Part shown: positions 59,406 through 64,000 of the stretch, in pieces
Numbering within the stretch: position 1 is the stretch's first letter
Layout: each line of letters starts with the position of its first letter
Assembly: GCA_963920635.1 (NCBI GenBank)
Contig: OY987298.1
Coordinates: forward strand, 38,657,787-38,721,786
DNA length: 64,000 nucleotides
Origin: Pseudeuparius sepicola
Lineage: Eukaryota; Arthropoda; Insecta; Coleoptera; Anthribidae
Reading direction: 5' to 3'
The notes under the pieces: generated by a model
Seen by the model: only the letters and a program-made list of their open reading frames with translations
Told to the model about the DNA's origin: nothing
The model's database searches: none
Made by a program: the position numbers and the translations under genes

Positions 59406-60032
59406 AAAATATATTGCCCCCACAGAAAAACAATTCATCGTAGCTTATTTGTTTTTTTGGGTCAAGGTCAATAAATTAGCATCGCACCCGTTGTCACCGA
59501 TATGGCAACGTCTGAAATGTTCCCGTTTAGAGTTTTAAACTTATATCCTTTCAATACCACAATTTTTTCTACCGTGGCCCAGATGGCGCCCAACGCGATA
59601 GCGATTTCTCTGTAAACTTTGCCTGTAGTAAGCTCATGAAGTTTCAGAGACTTTTTAAATTTATGGTGAATGCACCGGGTCAAATTCCCTGTCGCATCAG
59701 GAAATAGGGTGTTACAGATCCGGCCATTTGCTCGATTCCTCTTATTATTCCTTTACTCAATGCTTTGACTGACGTATTTATAACACTTCTTACAGCTATA
59801 GCTTCATGTCCTAGAAAACAGGTGTAGGTGATGTCTAACAATGTACAGTTACCTATTTAAGAGTATATTAGGGTGTTTTGTGCACCATTAAATTTGTTCA
59901 ACTGAGATATTTTTTAAATTTTTGAATTGTGCTTGTAACTAACGTGTTTGATATTATTGTTTGTTACAAAAAAAAAATTATATTATAATTAATAATAATT
60001 AAAGAAAAGGAAACAGACAAAGCCTTGCATAT
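59406..60032. other. Unique-looking stretch without a recognised gene
   Basis: The 59468-59870 part is less AT-rich and has a 70-codon minus frame (HHKFKKSLKLHELTTGK...), perhaps an old transposon fragment. I cannot assign it. Confidence 0.35.
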
Positions 60033-61418
60033 ACAGGGTGAGTTTTTTTCGATGCCCACTATGGGGATCTCGGACTCTAGCAGAGCTAGAACAAACAGTT
60101 TTGAATGCTCAATCTAATTCCCCTTTTGGATTTTTAAAAAAGTTCATGACTCACTAGATATTTTGAAAAGAGTGATTTTTGCTGTAGTGATTTTTTAGCT
60201 GTTCAGCTCTGTTATTTCTGATTATACAGAAAAACTGTAGAGACAAAAATTGTTTATGTTGTTTGTGATTTTTGAGATATGACATAAACTTGTGTTTTTT
60301 AAACGTAAATCATAGTTGGCTGTGGCCTTATCAAATCGGCCATTTTTTGAGCTTTCCAAAAATATAATACTCGGCATAGTTATTATAAAACATAAAATAG
60401 CTATGGCTAATTTTCTGATTTTTTTTTAATTTTTCACATAGTCAGCCATGGAATATTTTCATAATTACGTTCTATTTTATAATTAGACATACTTCAAACA
60501 TTCTAATATTTTGTTTTTAGCTGGTAACAAAATGTAACAAAACGAAACAAAAATTAAAAAACTTAAATTCAAATTATTATTATTTTAAAAGGTCACCTTT
60601 TAAAATAAAAAAAGGTGTTCAAATAATCCACCATTATTATTTATGCAAATATTGCATTATTTTAAAACTGAATTTGTGGCCTTTCTTAGAGAGCGCCTCT
60701 CAATACTGGCAATTGCTTCTAAAACAGCTGCTTTTAATTCAACAATTTCCTCATACTATATTTTGTACTGTTCCCCACAAAAAGAAATCCAACTATTTGG
60801 ATAGAGCTGATATAGGTAATTTCTTACGGGCAAATAATTATGTGGTGGAGCTCCATCGTGATAATTTTTGTTTTATTTTGTTACATTTTGTTAGCAGCTA
60901 AAAATAAAATATTTGAAAGTTTGAGGTATGTCTTATTATAAAATAGAACGTAATTATGAAAATATTCCATGGCTGACTATGTGAAAATAAAAAAAAATCA
61001 GAAAATTAGCCATAGCTATTTTATTTTTTAAAATAACTATGCCGAGTATTATATTTTTGGAAAGCTCAAAAAATAGCCGATTTGATAAGGCCACAGCCAA
61101 CTATGACTTACATTTAAAAAACACAAGTTTATGTCATATCTCAAAAATCCCAAACAACATAAAAAAAATTGTATCAGATTATCTTATTAAGCCCAAAATT
61201 ATCTACAATTTTTGTCTCTACCAGTTTTTCTGTATAATGATGAAATAGCAAAAAATCACTCTTTTCAAAATATCTAGTGAGCCATGAACTTTTTTGAAAA
61301 TCCAAAAGGGGCATTAGATTGAGCATTCAAAACTGCAATTCTTTCCCCATTTAACCATTGTTCTGCTCTGCTAGTTTCCGAGATCCCCATAGTGGGCATC
61401 GAAAAAAACTCACCCTGT
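60033..61418. mobile_element. Palindromic foldback element of ~1.39 kb
   Basis: Ends ACAGGGTGAGTTTTTTTCG and its inverse; arms of ~500 bp match in reverse (for example AAAATATAATACTCGGCATAG against CTATGCCGAGTATTATATTT). The central ~370 bp includes TGTAACAAAA-rich DNA and no convincing gene. Confidence 0.8.
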
Positions 61419-62744
61419 ATAATAAATAACAAAATCCTAGAGCACACTTATTCAAACACAAATGAAAACAATTCACAGAAGAAAGTGATAATTCTGGAAC
61501 ATTTTGTTTTGAAGAAATAAGAAAAGGAGAAAGTCAGACTTGACTTTTTATTGCAGTTTTATAACTTTGCTAGTCAAGTGAAGAGTTATATTTTTAATTT
61601 TATAGTTTTTATTCTTATTTATATACAGACAAAATAAAGTGACCGATAAAAGTATATCTAAATTATTCAAGTTGCCTTTCCTACTAAAAAACAAAAATAA
61701 GAGTTTATTTTTTATTTCAAATTTTAAATTACAAAAAGAATTAATTAAGTAGGTACCTATTTTCCTATTTATAAAGTTCGTAAATTCCCAATAAAATCCC
61801 AAAGCGGGTTTTAACAAGGGAAAAAACCCTTGAAAAACCCAAAAACTAATAAATAAATTCTAAATTCTAAATGTAGTGTTATTTGCTCTCTAAGTAATCG
61901 GCAATGTAGTGAAATATATTATGGTTTAATTTTAAATTGAAAGAACCCAGAAATTTGACATATAAAAACCCTTGAAATAAAAACGCTATTTTTAATGATT
62001 TTAATACGGGATAATAGGTGGTGCTTTCGTATTCGACGCGGTCTTTACCAGATTTGGAAGTTTTTCTCAAAGAAGCGGGTGTTCTGCATTTCGGAAACTA
62101 TGGAGGCCGTGCAAGAGGCACTCCCTGGCTTCGCTAACCCACTGACACATAAAACCTGCACAACATGGTCTGGACGTAGATATGGGCTTCGCCCGCTAAT
62201 TCGCCATCATCCGAGCCGTTCCGCCTGCCACCGCCCCGCAAAAGTACAGGATGCGGGCATGCAGATGTGGAACTGCAGCGGTTTGAGCGGGAACAGGTGT
62301 AGGCAATTATTTTTTCGCGAAATTTATAGGCGGACACTCGGTGCATGTGCACGAGGCGGTCGTTAAAATTTCTCAGGCGGTAAAAAGTCGCCAAACATAT
62401 ACAACAATTTAACTAGGTATAGGTATGTTCACTAGAATTAAGGTACAGGAAATAGAAGTTCCATGGGTTCCATCAGTTAGGTGTTATTTATTTATATTGA
62501 TATTAGTTAGAAGCGGTGAGATGTAGGAGACTTTGGCGCCTTCTAACAGCTACTAGAATTTAAATTGCAACCAAAATCGATAGCTAGAACTAAGCCTATA
62601 GAAACATGTAGATATCAACCATAAAATTTACTTAATACTTAATAAAACTTTTCTTCCTGGTCGTTTTTATTAATTTTTCTGAATAGAATTTCCTGGGGTT
62701 CGACCAATTAGATTTTGTTTTAACACATTAAAATTTTTTTATTT
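61419..62744. other. Mostly AT-rich DNA with a GC-richer island
   Basis: 62090-62350 is GC-richer (for example CCGCCTGCCACCGCCCCGC) and may be an old repeat or exon remnant. No gene can be supported. Confidence 0.35.
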
Positions 62745-62745
62745 A

Positions 62746-62800
62746 TTAAAAACATGACACTACACGTGTTTCAGCATGTTTGCCATCATCAGGTATCTAG
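62746..62800 (-). ncRNA. Hammerhead ribozyme-like motif in the Penelope-like element
   Basis: On the minus strand: CTGATGA (62792-62786), a short stem GGCA/TGCT with loop AACA, GAAA (62772-62769), then CAC-loop-GTG as a 3-bp stem III and TC as the cleavage dinucleotide, cut expected between 62756 and 62755. Stem I is weak with a mismatch next to the core. Short-stem-III hammerheads of this type are known in Penelope-like elements. Confidence 0.65.
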
Positions 62801-63468
62801 GATAATTTTTTTTTCCATAATTTAAAATTCACCTTAAATAATAATAAGTATATCTGAAAGAGGAGACGTTCTTTGTTATTTTTATGGGAATACAAGATTT
62901 TTTTCCTTTTTAATATATATGTTTAGAACATTATAGATTTTGAAAAAATGATAGTTATTATTACTTACATTACTAACTTATTATTTTTAAGAGTCCCTCC
63001 TCCTTTTGTTCTTTCTTTCTTGTAATAATTTTCTTATTCAACTAGTCTTTTTTTTCCATAGTTTCATTGTATGTGTTCAAAATTCTTTCTTTTTTTATAT
63101 ATTTTTTAAATTATATAATAGTACTGGTGTGTGGGGAAAGCATTTGTGGAAAAATATGTGAATATGCTTTCAAAAGGATTGCCGGAGACGAAGTAAATTA
63201 TTTTTATATTTAGACACGAATTGAAAGGCTCGGTGCGGTTTGTGGATACAAAAAATGTTATAAAAAGAAGGCGAGGAAGAAAGACTCCTTTACAGTGTGG
63301 CTTTGGAAAATGCAAGAAAATAAGTATTTTTGAAATTTTGTTTTGTTATTGTTGGTAAAAACACATTTGGTTTTGGAATTTGTTAAAATTTTGGTTTTTG
63401 GGTTTTTTTTATATTATTTTTTTTTAATTTATAATTATTATAAAGGAAGTTTATTTTTGGACTTATTT

Positions 63469-64000
63469 TTAAGTTATAAGATTATAATAAATATGAGAAA
63501 GATTTTCAGTGTCTGTTCTATAATTGATGCTATTTTTATGTTTTTTTATGTAAATCATTTCTAAGACATTCCTTTTAGTGTGATTATTTTCTTTAGTTAA
63601 AATTTTTGTATTGTTAAAATCAAAATGGTGGAAATTATCTAAAGAATGTTTAGTTAATGCTGTGGAGTTGTTGTTGTTAGTTCTTATGTCATATTTATGT
63701 TTGTATAAACGTTTATGGAGATATTGTTTAGTTTGACCGATATAAACTGATGGACAATTATTACATGATATTTTATAAATTAAATTTGATTGATAATTAT
63801 TTGTAACGTTGGGTTTTAATTTGGAAAAGAATTTTTTGGTATAGTGATTTGGTTTATGTCCTATATTAATATTATATTGTTTAAAAAATTTTTTGATCTG
63901 TTCAGAAGCGCCTTGGATATATGGCATTGAAAAAGATTTGGATTGATTGTTATTATTAATTTTAGGATGATTATAAATTTGGTGTATACGTTTCTTAATA
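63469..64000 (-). CDS. Penelope-like polyprotein, GIY-YIG endonuclease end (partial)
   Basis: The frame is open from the right window edge to the stop at 63469-63471, so the N-terminal part is missing. The endonuclease has a zinc-type CNNCPSVYIGQTKQYLHKR core: the C-x2-C pair and Y-I-G of the GIY-YIG fold, then R and a downstream H (LYKHK, KHSLDNFHHFDF) and E (NVLEMIYIKK). Before it is the linker ILKKFFKQ/YNINIGHKPN type found in arthropod Penelope elements. In this family the endonuclease makes the nick for target-primed reverse transcription. No frameshift in the visible part. The ATG at 63927 is internal. Confidence 0.8.
   Translation of the reverse strand, partial: IKKRIHQIYNHPKINNNNQSKSFSMPYIQGASEQIKKFFKQYNINIGHKPNHYTKKFFSKLKPNVTNNYQSNLIYKISCNNCPSVYIGQTKQYLHKRLYKHKYDIRTNNNNSTALTKHSLDNFHHFDFNNTKILTKENNHTKRNVLEMIYIKKHKNSINYRTDTENLSHIYYNLIT

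Larger units (their letters stand above)
62745..64000 (-). mobile_element. Penelope-like element, 3' part (continues past the window)
   Basis: Minus-strand frame with a GIY-YIG endonuclease at 63469-64000, a long AT-rich 3' region, and a hammerhead-like motif at 62746-62800. GIY-YIG endonuclease plus hammerhead ribozyme is typical of Penelope-like elements. The reverse transcriptase would lie to the right, outside the window. Confidence 0.75.

Noticed and set aside
62090..62350. GC-richer island as a SINE or host exon
   Set aside because: No tRNA-type promoter boxes or splice-bounded frame could be made out.

Overview
The window is nuclear DNA of an animal, most likely an insect or other arthropod. 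It is AT-rich, has spliceosomal introns with GTAAGT donors, and is almost wholly made of mobile DNA: two Polinton/Maverick (adintovirus-like) elements, an array of R4/Dong-type non-LTR retrotransposons, a broken P-element/THAP9-type transposase, a Penelope-like element and many foldback or MITE elements. No ordinary host gene was recognised and the species cannot be named from the sequence.

Positions 1-31221 hold Polinton A, whose left end lies outside the window. From left to right it carries a BIR-RING apoptosis inhibitor, an FtsK/HerA-type packaging ATPase (C-terminus broken), a conserved ~300-aa protein, two small fibre-like proteins, a chromodomain integrase, an acidic-N-terminus protein, a CHHC zinc-finger protein, a protein-primed-type DNA polymerase B, a nuclease-like protein, an eight-exon coiled-coil gene, an adenain-like protease apparently made by -1 frameshifting from a phospholipase A2/pX-like gene, and a small predicted ssDNA-binding protein beside the right terminus. 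Intron 5 of the eight-exon gene contains four R4/Dong-type copies (15198-27290), all inserted in TTA microsatellite in minus orientation.

Positions 31222-37586 are inter-element DNA: a 1.8-kb palindromic repeat, a P-element-like transposase with a frameshift, a MITE that supplies its stop codon, and a TTAA-flanked MITE.

Positions 37587-55893 are Polinton B, complete and flanked by the 6-bp duplication GCAGTC. It is nearly a perfect palindrome: inverted arms of 7525 and 7421 bp surround a 3361-bp core. Each arm carries a predicted ssDNA-binding protein, a possible membrane protein, a GYxxGW-repeat protein, a three-exon coiled-coil gene, a zinc-ribbon-like protein, a nuclease-like protein, a KAKAND-repeat protein and a C2H2 zinc finger-ATPase gene (complete on the left, truncated on the right). 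The core holds the ATPase C-terminus, the ~300-aa protein, a coiled-coil fibre-like protein, integrase and the acidic protein. Polymerase, protease and phospholipase genes are absent. The layout is what a copy-back event in a protein-primed linear genome would give.

Positions 55894-64000 hold foldback repeats, a CATA microsatellite, a ~121-bp tandem satellite (57680-59405), a 1.4-kb palindromic element (60033-61418) and the 3' part of a Penelope-like element with a GIY-YIG endonuclease and a hammerhead ribozyme-like motif.
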